Origin: Tenacibaculum finnmarkense
GTDB lineage: Bacteria; Bacteroidota; Bacteroidia; Flavobacteriales; Flavobacteriaceae
Length of the DNA stretch: 39,487 nt
Assembly: GCF_900239185.1 (NCBI RefSeq)
Contig: NZ_OENA01000027.1
Span: 1 to 39,487 of the forward strand
Direction: 5' to 3'
A model generated the notes under the pieces. That model made no database searches and was not told the origin of the DNA. It saw only the letters and a list, made by a program, of their open reading frames with translations. The position numbers and the translations under genes were made by a program. Positions within the stretch are counted from its first letter, which is position 1; each line of letters opens with the position of its first letter. Shown here one piece after another: positions 26,133 through 34,462 of this stretch.

Positions 26133-28025
26133 TTAAAATTTATATTCCGATAAAGGCTTCGGAAATGCTTCTGGATTTTCTGCTAAATGATAGCGAGGGT
26201 CATCAACATCTTCAATAATTACATTTTTAAAAGTATCACTAGCCTTATACATTAACACTTTACAATCTTCACTTAAGTGTTTTAATTTGATTGTTTTTCC
26301 TGCGGCTTGGTATTTTTCAACCAATAAAAACAAGGCTTCTAAAGCCGAATGGTCTGAAATTCGAGATTCTACAAAATCAATTTCTACATTTTCAGGATCA
26401 TTTTTAATATCAAACTTATCGTTAAATTCGGTAATACTTCCGAAGAATAAAGGTCCCCAAATTTCGTACACTCTTGTTCCGTCGGCTTTTAAACGTTTTC
26501 TAGCTCTAATTTTCTTAGCGCTCGACCAAGCAAATGATAATGCCGAAATAATAACCCCTACAAATACCGCAATTGCCAAATCAAAAAATACCGTTACCGC
26601 CGATACAATAATTAAAACAAAAGCATCCGAAGCAGGAATTTTTTTCATAATTCGAAAACTAGACCACGCAAAAGTTTCAATAACCATCATAAACATTACT
26701 CCTACTAATGCCGCAATTGGCACTTGCTCAATGTATTTATCCGCAAATAAAATAAAGGTTAATAAGGTTAACGACATCATTACTCCCGATAAACGCCCAC
26801 GTCCGCCTGCGTTAATATTTATTACCGTTTGCCCAATCATACCGCAACCTCCAGTACCACCAAATAAACCACTAACCATATTACCAGCTCCTTGAGCGAT
26901 ACATTCTTTATTTCCATTTCCTCTAGTTTCTGTTAATTCATCTACTAAATTCATGGTCATTAAGGTTTCAATTAAACCAACCGATGCTGCTAAAAATGCG
27001 TACGGTGCAATAAATTTTAAGGTTTCTAAATTGAAAGGTAAATTACTCCAAAGTTCTAAAACATTTAAGTTTTTTGATAACTCTGCTATTCCATTTAAAC
27101 CTGCTCCGCCTCCATCTCTAATAAAATCACCTACGTTTATGGCATTTAATCCGCTAAAAATTGAAATTAAAGTAACTACTAAAATAGCAGTTAAAGCCGC
27201 AGGAATTTTTGTAGTAATTTTTGGCAATCCCCAAACAATAAACATGGTTAATAAAACCAAACCAATCATTATATAAAGCTTTTCGCCTTGCATTGCCGAT
27301 TTTACAACTCCAGAATCTTTAACCGAATAAAAACCGTCTTCTTTTACATTAAAAATAACTTTTTTGGTTGTCGGATTAAAAACCTGCCCATCAGAAATAA
27401 TAAAATCTGCTGATTTTGTTTGATTATTTATAACCGATGCATCTTTTATAGTATACAAAACAGTACCCGATAAAACATCTTTTACTTCATTATTGTTTAC
27501 ATTATAAACCAGTTCTTTAGATGTTGTTTTACGCTTGTTCTGCCCAAAAAAATCTTTGGTATTTTCGGTAAACATTCCTAATTGTGCCATAAAAATAACA
27601 ATGGCAAGTCCGTTTACAAATCCCATCATTACTGGGTGTGGTATTAACCGGACAAACTTACCGAGCTTAAAGAGCCCCGCAAATATTTGTATGATTCCCA
27701 TTAAAACCACGGCGGCGAGTAAATAAAAATACCCCATGTTTTCAACAGGGTTTTCAAATAATAAGCCTTTGGCATGTCCTTCTTGAATCATGTGCACAAA
27801 AATAACTGCTACTGCTCCTGCAGCTCCTGAAATTAACCCTGGGCGTCCACCAAAAACAGCGGAAATTATTCCTACTACAAAAGCCCCAAACAATGCCACA
27901 ATTGGGCTAATTTGAGCAACAAAGGCAAAGGCAACCACTTCGGGAATCATTGCTAAAGAAACTGTAATACCCGCTAAAGCATCGTCTTTAATGTTAAGTT
28001 TCTTATTTTTAAGGTATTTCATCAT
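26133..28025 (-). CDS. SulP-family inorganic anion transporter with STAS domain
   Basis: 630 residues. The transmembrane part begins with the SulP motif (DALAGITVSLAMIPEVVAFA at about 15-34) and runs through some 10-12 helices. A C-terminal STAS domain covers about residues 515-610 (GPLFFGSITEFNDKF ... ESRISDHSALEALFLL). Substrates in the family are sulfate, bicarbonate or other anions; none can be assigned here. Unusual is a soluble insertion of about 95 residues (155-248), rich in beta-type sequence, between two helices. The second ATG at 28022 is equally possible. Nothing downstream on this strand points to a carbonic anhydrase partner. Confidence 0.93.
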   Translation of the reverse strand: MMKYLKNKKLNIKDDALAGITVSLAMIPEVVAFAFVAQISPIVALFGAFVVGIISAVFGGRPGLISGAAGAVAVIFVHMIQEGHAKGLLFENPVENMGYFYLLAAVVLMGIIQIFAGLFKLGKFVRLIPHPVMMGFVNGLAIVIFMAQLGMFTENTKDFFGQNKRKTTSKELVYNVNNNEVKDVLSGTVLYTIKDASVINNQTKSADFIISDGQVFNPTTKKVIFNVKEDGFYSVKDSGVVKSAMQGEKLYIMIGLVLLTMFIVWGLPKITTKIPAALTAILVVTLISIFSGLNAINVGDFIRDGGGAGLNGIAELSKNLNVLELWSNLPFNLETLKFIAPYAFLAASVGLIETLMTMNLVDELTETRGNGNKECIAQGAGNMVSGLFGGTGGCGMIGQTVININAGGRGRLSGVMMSLTLLTFILFADKYIEQVPIAALVGVMFMMVIETFAWSSFRIMKKIPASDAFVLIIVSAVTVFFDLAIAVFVGVIISALSFAWSSAKKIRARKRLKADGTRVYEIWGPLFFGSITEFNDKFDIKNDPENVEIDFVESRISDHSALEALFLLVEKYQAAGKTIKLKHLSEDCKVLMYKASDTFKNVIIEDVDDPRYHLAENPEAFPKPLSEYKF

Positions 28026-28063
28026 AATTATATCCGTTTTGCTAAATTTTTTCTAAAAGATGG

Positions 28064-28071
28064 CAAATGTA
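28064..28071 (-). promoter_or_regulatory. -7 box of the SulP promoter
   Basis: Minus strand TACATTTG is a perfect TAnnTTTG, about 40 bp before the start codon. No clear TTG lies 17-23 bp upstream, so confidence is moderate. Confidence 0.45.
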
Positions 28072-28132
28072 AAGATAATTTTATTCATATAGTTTTATGT
28101 TTGTTTAAGTTTAATTTTGCTTAACTTTAATT

Positions 28133-28162
28133 TTGTTCACTTAATTTTTTACTTTATTTTTG
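28133..28162 (+). promoter_or_regulatory. Promoter of the pyrR-pyrB operon
   Basis: TTG (28133-28135), 19 bp, then TATTTTTG (28155-28162): a full match to the Bacteroidetes consensus. The predicted start near 28169 leaves a leader of only about 28 nt before the pyrR ATG. Confidence 0.7.
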
Positions 28163-28196
28163 ACGCTCAACTATCAAGCCAATTTGGTAGCAAATC

Positions 28197-28760
28197 ATGA
28201 GCAGGAAAACACTACTTACTTCAAAAGAAATTGAAATCATTCTGCATCGATTAGCCTGTGAGTTAATCGAAAATCACAACGATTTTTCTAATACCGTTTT
28301 AATAGGATTACAACCAAGAGGAAGTTATTTGGCAAAACGATTAGCACAATTGTTAACGGATGATTATCAAATTAAAAACTTACAATTAGGGCTTTTAGAC
28401 ATTACTTTTTATCGAGATGATTTTCGACGAAGAGATGCTCCTTTAGAAGCTACATCAACAGAAATTGACTTTTTAATCGAAAATAAAAAAGTGGTTATTA
28501 TTGATGATGTGCTTTATTCAGGAAGAAGTGTACGAAGTGCTTTAACAGCAATTCAATCGTACGGGCGACCAGAAAATATTGAGTTATTGGTACTTATTGA
28601 CCGCCGTTTTAGCCGTCATTTACCAATTCAACCTAATTATAGAGGACGACAAGTAGATGCCATTAATGAAGAAAAAGTGGTGGTTAACTGGCAAGAAACT
28701 CATGAAAAAGACACCATTTACTTAGAAACTAAGCCTACCAAGGTAGACTCGCAATTATAA
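28197..28760 (+). CDS. pyrR: PyrR: uracil phosphoribosyltransferase / pyr regulator
   Basis: 187 residues with the PRPP-binding loop VVIIDDVLYSGRSVRSAL (99-116) and LIGLQPRGSYLAKRL (35-49), both typical of PyrR. It can make UMP from uracil and PRPP. In Bacillus it binds pyr mRNA leaders; here the leader appears too short to hold an attenuator, so RNA-based regulation at this site is doubtful. It starts an operon with pyrB, 12 bp downstream. Confidence 0.95.
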   Translation: MSRKTLLTSKEIEIILHRLACELIENHNDFSNTVLIGLQPRGSYLAKRLAQLLTDDYQIKNLQLGLLDITFYRDDFRRRDAPLEATSTEIDFLIENKKVVIIDDVLYSGRSVRSALTAIQSYGRPENIELLVLIDRRFSRHLPIQPNYRGRQVDAINEEKVVVNWQETHEKDTIYLETKPTKVDSQL

Positions 28761-28772
28761 AACAAAACGACG

Positions 28773-29705
28773 ATGAAGCAGTTAAGTGTTGAAAATTTAT
28801 TAGGTATCAAATACCTTAACAAAACTGATTTAGAGCTTATTTTTGAAACTGCTTCTCATTTTAAAGAAGTTATCAACAGACCCATTAAAAAAGTTCCTTC
28901 TTTACGAGATATTACCATTGCTAATCTGTTTTTTGAAAATAGTACTCGTACAAAATTATCATTCGAATTAGCTGAAAAACGTTTGTCGGCAGATGTTATT
29001 AATTTTTCGGCAGGGCAATCATCAGTAAAAAAAGGAGAAACTTTAATTGACACGGTGAACAATATTTTAGCCATGAAAGTTGATATTGTGGTGATGCGTC
29101 ATGCAAGTGTTGGAGCTGGGATATTTTTATCAAGGCATGTCGATGCTAAAATTATTAATGCTGGTGATGGAACCCATGAACATCCTACACAGGCATTGTT
29201 AGATAGTTTTTCAATGCGAGAGGCTTTAAACAGTAATTTAAAAGGTAAAAAAATTGTAATTGTTGGTGATGTTTTACATTCTCGTGTAGCACTTTCCAAT
29301 ATTTTTGCTTTGCAATTACAAGGTGCAAAAGTGAAAGTTTGCGGACCAACGACATTAATTCCTCGCTATATTACAAGTTTAGGTGTTGAAGTTGAAACCG
29401 ATTTAAAAAAGGCATTAGAATGGTGTGATGTAGCCAATGTTTTACGTGTACAACACGAACGAATGGATATTAAATATTTTCCTTCAACTAGAGAATATAC
29501 ACAGCTTTTTGGTATTAACAGAGAAATTTTAGATGACCTTAATAAAGACATCGTTATTATGCACCCAGGACCAATAAACCGTGGTGTTGAACTAACAAGT
29601 GATGTTGCCGACAGCAAGCAAGCAATTATTTTAAATCAGGTAGAAAATGGTGTTGCTGTACGTATGGCAGTTATTTATTTACTAGCTCAGCAAATAAAAA
29701 GATAA
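28773..29705 (+). CDS. pyrB: Aspartate carbamoyltransferase catalytic chain
   Basis: 310 residues, the standard length. Carbamoyl-phosphate-binding STRT at 57-60 (ENSTRTKLSFE), HPTQ at 137-140, and HPGPINRGVEL near the C-terminus, all of the ATCase type rather than ornithine carbamoyltransferase. It makes N-carbamoyl-aspartate in pyrimidine synthesis. No pyrI regulatory chain is next to it; the catalytic trimer may act alone or with dihydroorotase encoded elsewhere. Next gene starts 8 bp downstream. Confidence 0.97.
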   Translation: MKQLSVENLLGIKYLNKTDLELIFETASHFKEVINRPIKKVPSLRDITIANLFFENSTRTKLSFELAEKRLSADVINFSAGQSSVKKGETLIDTVNNILAMKVDIVVMRHASVGAGIFLSRHVDAKIINAGDGTHEHPTQALLDSFSMREALNSNLKGKKIVIVGDVLHSRVALSNIFALQLQGAKVKVCGPTTLIPRYITSLGVEVETDLKKALEWCDVANVLRVQHERMDIKYFPSTREYTQLFGINREILDDLNKDIVIMHPGPINRGVELTSDVADSKQAIILNQVENGVAVRMAVIYLLAQQIKR

Positions 29706-29713
29706 TTATTACT

Positions 29714-30046
29714 ATGAAAACTGAAGAAAAAAATAATTATATTTTAATTACTTCTGAAGAAAAAAGCTTTCAAGATTTCTTCTTAACTTTTGAAAAAGAA
29801 CACGTTAACTACATTAATAATCATATTATTATTGAAGTTTTAGGTGATTTTACCTGTTCAAAAGAAAATATTTCACTATTTTTGGAATATGCTGATAAGC
29901 ATCAAGAAAGTGGCACATCTTTTGTAATTATAGTTAAAGATGTAAATATTGATGATTTTCCAGAAACATTTAACATTGTTCCAACTTTAGAGGAGGCGCA
30001 AGATGTTTTAGATATGGAAAATATGCAACGTGAATTAGGCTTTTAA
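29714..30046 (+). CDS. Conserved small protein of the pyr-rnz operon, STAS-like in outline
   Basis: 110 residues, no signal peptide or membrane helix. Alternation of strands and helices (NNYILITSEE, FQDFFLTFEKEH, HIIIEVLG, ENISLFLEYADKHQESG, SFVIIVKDVNIDDFP, IVPTLEEAQDVLDMENMQRELGF) resembles a STAS/anti-sigma-antagonist fold. The C-terminal PTLEEAxDVLxMExxxRELGF segment is familiar from flavobacterial proteins beside rnz. Function unknown; its place between pyrB and rnz suggests co-expression. Confidence 0.7.
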   Translation: MKTEEKNNYILITSEEKSFQDFFLTFEKEHVNYINNHIIIEVLGDFTCSKENISLFLEYADKHQESGTSFVIIVKDVNIDDFPETFNIVPTLEEAQDVLDMENMQRELGF

Positions 30047-30082
30047 AATAGTTATGATCATTAATTCCTAAAATTTAGATAT

Positions 30083-30403
30083 ATGGTTAAAAAAATACTT
30101 TTTTTATTTTTATTATTGGTAACAGTCGCTGGTTTTTCGCAAGAAAAACAGTTAGATAAACTCGTTGCTTCTCCAAATCCTTTTAGGAATAACACCACTA
30201 TTTTTATCGATTCAAAAAACAACCAAACCGTATTTTTATCTGTTAAAAATATCCTAGGGAAAACTGTTTTTTATAAAGAAATTAAAATAGAAAGTGGGCG
30301 TAATAAAATTCCTTTTGAACGCAACGATTTAAAATCAGGTATGTATATTTACGCTATTCAAAGTAATAAAGAAGTTATTTCTAAACGATTTGTAATTAAA
30401 TAA
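30083..30403 (+). CDS. Stand-alone T9SS type A sorting-domain protein
   Basis: 106 residues: a signal peptide (to about residue 19, AGFSQ) followed almost at once by a complete T9SS type A C-terminal domain (VASPNPFRNNTTIFI ... NILGKTVFYKEI ... LKSGMYIYAIQSNKEVISKRFVIK). Normally this domain is the tail of a large secreted protein; here there is no passenger. It may be a minimal surface protein, a decoy for the sortase-like PorU, or the remnant of a larger gene. The next gene, rnz, begins right after its stop codon. Confidence 0.85.
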   Translation: MVKKILFLFLLLVTVAGFSQEKQLDKLVASPNPFRNNTTIFIDSKNNQTVFLSVKNILGKTVFYKEIKIESGRNKIPFERNDLKSGMYIYAIQSNKEVISKRFVIK

Positions 30404-31348
30404 ATGAGTTTACAGTTAAGTATTTTAGGTTGTCATTCAGCAACTCCCAGAGTAAATTCTCACCCGACATCTCAATATTTAGAAATTAACAACAGTCATT
30501 TTTTAATTGATTGTGGCGAGGGTACCCAACGACAAATGCGCAAATATAAAATTGGTTTTTCTAAAATAAATCATATTTTTATTTCTCATTTACACGGCGA
30601 TCATTTTTTTGGATTGATCGGACTTGTTTCTACTTTTGGTATTTTAAACAGAGAAAAAGACCTACATATTTACGGGCCTAAAGGAATTAAAGAAATTACT
30701 GTTCTTCAATTAAAATTAGCCAAATCGTGGACTAAATACAAGCTGTTTTTTCATGAATTAACATCCACAGAAAGTGAATTAATTTTTGAAGACGATAAAG
30801 TTACCGTACATACAATTCCTTTAGATCATCGTGTTTATACCAATGGTTTTTTATTCAAAGAGAAAGAAAAACCACGAAAATTACACATCGGAAATATTGA
30901 ATTGTACGACGGCGAAATAAATAGAGCCGATTATCATAATATAAAAGCAGGAAAAGACATTACACTCGCTACAGGCGAAATTGTTCCTAATTCAGAATTA
31001 ACCATTGCTCCAGCAGCAGCAAAAAGCTATGCTTTTTGTAGCGATACGGCTTATAAACCCGATATTGTTCCTATTATTAAAAATGTAGATTTGTTATATC
31101 ATGAAGCTACTTTTTTAAAAGATAGGGAAGATTTGTGTGAAAAAACAAAACATTCTACTGCCGAACAAGCTGGAAATATTGCTAAGCGAGCAAGTGTAAA
31201 AAAATTAATTATCGGGCATTATTCTAGCAGGTATTCAAATATTGAGGCTTTTAAAAAAGAAGCACAAACTGTTTTTGAAAATGTTGAGCTAGCAGAAGCA
31301 GGAAAACAATATACCACAAGTAATAACCCAATCAATATTAATAATTAA
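30404..31348 (+). CDS. rnz: Ribonuclease Z
   Basis: 314 residues, the usual short form. The metallo-beta-lactamase zinc motif SHLHGDH is at 61-67, with a further FCSDTAY near 205, HEAT near 230 and a late GHYSSRY. RNase Z cleaves the 3' trailer of tRNA precursors. The ATG follows directly on the stop of the T9SS-domain gene with no gap, so translation is probably coupled. It is the last gene of the pyr operon and its end overlaps the convergent CoA-binding gene. Confidence 0.96.
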   Translation: MSLQLSILGCHSATPRVNSHPTSQYLEINNSHFLIDCGEGTQRQMRKYKIGFSKINHIFISHLHGDHFFGLIGLVSTFGILNREKDLHIYGPKGIKEITVLQLKLAKSWTKYKLFFHELTSTESELIFEDDKVTVHTIPLDHRVYTNGFLFKEKEKPRKLHIGNIELYDGEINRADYHNIKAGKDITLATGEIVPNSELTIAPAAAKSYAFCSDTAYKPDIVPIIKNVDLLYHEATFLKDREDLCEKTKHSTAEQAGNIAKRASVKKLIIGHYSSRYSNIEAFKKEAQTVFENVELAEAGKQYTTSNNPININN

Positions 31349-31704
31349 TATTGATTCGCCGATAATAATACCAAGGTGCAGGCTACTTCATATTCAATTT
31401 TATTTGCTAATAAAAGAGCGTAAAATTCCTTATTTTCTGTTCCTGGATTAAAAATTATACGCCTAGGCTTTAACGAAATTATATACTCATAATAGGCTTT
31501 TTGACGCTCAGGGTTTAAATATAATGTAACGGTATCAATAGTAGTAAACGCTGTTTTTTTTGTGGTTATAATTACACCTAATATACTACCACTTCTTAGA
31601 CCGATAGCTATTACCTCAACCTGTTTTTCAACCAATCTTTTTATAGCAATATTTGAATATCTTGTAGGATTTAAAGAAGCTCCTATGACCAATGTTTTTT
31701 TCAT
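31345..31704 (-). CDS. CoA-binding domain protein (YccU-like)
   Basis: 119 residues from the ATG at 31704 (MKKTLVIGASLNPTRYSNIA); upstream in-frame codons are not part of the conserved protein. It has a Rossmann-type CoA-binding domain with GASLNPTRYS near the start and GTENKEF in the region of about 83-89. Relatives bind CoA, but their role is unknown. It converges with rnz, sharing 4 bp (TTAA) so that the two stop codons overlap; no terminator lies between the two. Confidence 0.88.
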   Translation of the reverse strand: MKKTLVIGASLNPTRYSNIAIKRLVEKQVEVIAIGLRSGSILGVIITTKKTAFTTIDTVTLYLNPERQKAYYEYIISLKPRRIIFNPGTENKEFYALLLANKIEYEVACTLVLLSANQY

Positions 31705-31843
31705 TACAAATGTTAATAATTTGTTAAATATAGTTAATATTTGTAACAAAAACAACTAATAATAAGTCTTGTAAGTAGTATTACACCTAATTATATATAT
31801 AATTATTAAAAATACAAAAGAAAATTAACCAACAAAAAACAAA

Positions 31844-34303
31844 ATGAAGAATTTTTTTCTATTCCTTTTTATAGTATTTAGTGTTAGTTTATTTGCTCAA
31901 AATAAAAAACCTCTAAAAATTGGTATTATTTCGGGTAAAGTAATTGACGAAGTATCAAAAGAAGCATTGCCTTATGTAAATATCATAATCAAAAATACTT
32001 CTAATAAAATTTTAACGGGTGGTATAACAAATGATAATGGTACTTTTAGTATCAAAAATATATCTGAAGGAAAAAATACAATCGAAATTCAATTTATAGG
32101 ATACAAAACAGTATCTAAATCAATTACGATTAGTAATAAAAACAAAAAAGTATCTTTAGGTACAATTTCTTTATCCGAAGATAGTACGGCTTTGGATGAA
32201 GTTATAGTACGTGCAGAGACATCTACTGTAACTCAAAAAATAGACCGAAAAGTAATTAACGTAGGGAAAGATTTAGCATCGGCAGGCGCAACAGCATCCG
32301 AATTATTAAACAACGTGCAATCGGTAAGTGTCGATAGCCAATCGGGCGCATTAAGCCTTCGTGGAAATTCAAATGTACGTGTTTTAGTTGACGGAAAACC
32401 AACCAACATGAGTACGGCTCAATTATTACAGCAAATACCCGCAACTTCTATTAAAAGTATTGAATTAATTACCAATCCATCAGCAAAATATAATCCTGAA
32501 GGAATGAGTGGAATTATCAATATTATTTTAAATAAAGGCGCTAATATTGGTTTTAACGGGGCAATTAATACCGGAATTACACAAGGAGAAAACACCCGAT
32601 ATAATGCTTCGTTAAATATGAATTATAAAACAGGGAAAGTTAATTTTTATACTAATTTAGGCTACAACGGCGGTAAACGTCATAATTATGGTAAAATTGT
32701 AAGAACAGGAGAAGAAGTATCAACTCAAAAATTTATTTCAGATAATGATAGAGAATCATATTTAGTAAAACTTGGCGCCGATATTTATATTAATGATAAA
32801 AATACGTTATCATTTTATACTACTCAAAACAGCACAAATGCTTTTAATAACGGGTCTGTAAAAGTGTATGATTTTGCAAATACACTTGGTAAAAATGCCC
32901 CTAATATTTCTGATAACAACAATAATTCGGCAAGTTATAACATGAATTATAAAATCGACTTTAACCAAGAAGGGCATAATTTAGAATTTGAAGCAACTTA
33001 TTCTGATTCAGAAAATGATGAAGATGCTACAAATGATGAAACTATTATACGAGCAACTGACCCTGAATATAAATTTTTAAATTATTTTAACACCATTAAA
33101 AACAAGGCAAATAACACCTTAATTAATCTTGATTATACAAAGCCAATATCAAAAAATAGTAAATTAGAACTTGGTTTAGAATACAGAACAAACCAAACTA
33201 AGAATAACAACAATACAGATCAAGATGGTTATAAAATAGCTACTAATGGTACTTTAGTACTTGATGTTAATGATGCGCCTATTATAGAAGCTATCGGAAA
33301 ATCGGCTTTTACTTATAATCGAGATATTTTTTCTGGTTATATTAACTACGGACACCAATTTAATAAATTAAGTATGCAATTAGGTGCGCGTATTGAACAA
33401 TACGACGTAAAAGGAAGTTTTACCAATAAAAATGAAACCAAACCTTATACTGATGCTATTTTTAGTATTTATCCTTCTGCTTTTTTCACCTTTAATCCAT
33501 CAGAAAAAAACCAGTATCAATTAAGTTATAGTCGTAGGGTTGACAGACCTTCTATTAGCCAAGTAAACCCGATTAGAGAATGGAGTACACCTTTAATTAC
33601 CTCTGTTGGAAACCCTAGTTTGAAACCGCAGTTTACCAATTCATTTGAATTAAATTATACCCGTAAAATAAAAGGAGGTTCGCTTACCTTTGGTACATTT
33701 TACAGAAAAGTAACCGACGAAATTTCAACTATTTTATACAAAGACCCTTCGGATAATACCAATACAAAACAACTAAAATCAGATCAGAATTTTGATGGAA
33801 ATAATCGATATGGTTTTGAAATGTCTAGCAATTACAGAATCACAAAATGGTGGAGTACCAATGCGAGTTTAGACCTTTATTCTCAAACCTTAAAAGGACT
33901 TGTTAGTAATGTTGAAAAACAAGTAGAAAACACTGCTTTTAATGCCCGATTAAGCAATAGTTTTTCGGCTTCTAAAAAATTAAAATTTCAGTTATTCGCC
34001 ATGTATCGAGGTGCTAATAAAAATTTGCAGTTTAATATTGACCCGATGTGGATGATAAATACAGGCGCTCGTTACAGTATTTTAAAAGGAAAAGGAAGCC
34101 TTTCGTTTAAAGTAAATGATATTTTTAAAGGTATGAAATTTCGTTTTAATTCAACCGATCCATATACCCAAACGGGGCAGTTTAATTGGGAAAGCAGAAC
34201 GGCTTATTTAGGTTTTAATTACCGATTTGGTGGCGGTAAAAACAAGGCTAAACGAAGAAGACGTAGAGATAATAATGAAAAACAAGGCGGTGGTTTTATG
34301 TAG
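31844..34303 (+). CDS. TonB-dependent-receptor-like outer membrane beta-barrel protein
   Basis: 819 residues. A signal peptide ends SLFAQ (about residue 19). Residues about 27-115 form a carboxypeptidase-regulatory-like domain (GKVIDEVSKEALPYVNIIIKN). A plug-like domain follows (ASELLNNVQSVSVDSQSGALSLRGNSNVRVLVDGK), then a beta-barrel rich in alternating aromatic residues up to AYLGFNYRFGGG. The tail is very basic (KRRRRRDN). There is no TonB-box that I can recognise and no SusD gene beside it, so it belongs to the outer membrane beta-barrel family (OMP_b-brl type), with unknown substrate. Confidence 0.92.
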   Translation: MKNFFLFLFIVFSVSLFAQNKKPLKIGIISGKVIDEVSKEALPYVNIIIKNTSNKILTGGITNDNGTFSIKNISEGKNTIEIQFIGYKTVSKSITISNKNKKVSLGTISLSEDSTALDEVIVRAETSTVTQKIDRKVINVGKDLASAGATASELLNNVQSVSVDSQSGALSLRGNSNVRVLVDGKPTNMSTAQLLQQIPATSIKSIELITNPSAKYNPEGMSGIINIILNKGANIGFNGAINTGITQGENTRYNASLNMNYKTGKVNFYTNLGYNGGKRHNYGKIVRTGEEVSTQKFISDNDRESYLVKLGADIYINDKNTLSFYTTQNSTNAFNNGSVKVYDFANTLGKNAPNISDNNNNSASYNMNYKIDFNQEGHNLEFEATYSDSENDEDATNDETIIRATDPEYKFLNYFNTIKNKANNTLINLDYTKPISKNSKLELGLEYRTNQTKNNNNTDQDGYKIATNGTLVLDVNDAPIIEAIGKSAFTYNRDIFSGYINYGHQFNKLSMQLGARIEQYDVKGSFTNKNETKPYTDAIFSIYPSAFFTFNPSEKNQYQLSYSRRVDRPSISQVNPIREWSTPLITSVGNPSLKPQFTNSFELNYTRKIKGGSLTFGTFYRKVTDEISTILYKDPSDNTNTKQLKSDQNFDGNNRYGFEMSSNYRITKWWSTNASLDLYSQTLKGLVSNVEKQVENTAFNARLSNSFSASKKLKFQLFAMYRGANKNLQFNIDPMWMINTGARYSILKGKGSLSFKVNDIFKGMKFRFNSTDPYTQTGQFNWESRTAYLGFNYRFGGGKNKAKRRRRRDNNEKQGGGFM

Positions 34304-34322
34304 CCTGTTTAATTTAAACATC

Positions 34323-34358
34323 AAAAAAAATCCGAAGATACGTTCTTCGGATTTTTTT
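34323..34358 (+). terminator. Terminator of the outer membrane receptor gene
   Basis: Stem TCCGAAGA (34331-34338) with TCTTCGGA (34344-34351), extended by A8/T7 tracts, 5-nt loop; 20 bp after the stop codon. Confidence 0.92.
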
Positions 34359-34370
34359 AATATATTTTTT

Positions 34371-34460
34371 TTGGAGCTATTTCACGCTTTCCGCACTCGC
34401 TCTTTTTTTGAAGAAAAATCAAAAAAAGGAGCTCAAACAATCGCTTCAATCGGGGCTAAA
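34371..34460. repeat. REP-like extragenic element
   Basis: A block starting GGAGCTATTTCACGCTTTCC and ending CAATCGGGGCTAAA, with an inner dyad (GCTCTTTTTTTGA at 34399-34411 and TCAAAAAAAGGAGC near 34419-34432). I recognise this start/end pair as a common intergenic repeat of Bacteroidetes genomes. It lies between the receptor terminator and the fabH stop. Confidence 0.6.
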
Positions 34461-34462
34461 AA

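Noticed and set aside
26287..27726. Plus-strand ORFs of 63-202 residues opposite the SulP gene
   Set aside because: Antisense of a well-supported membrane transporter; products lack any recognisable domain.
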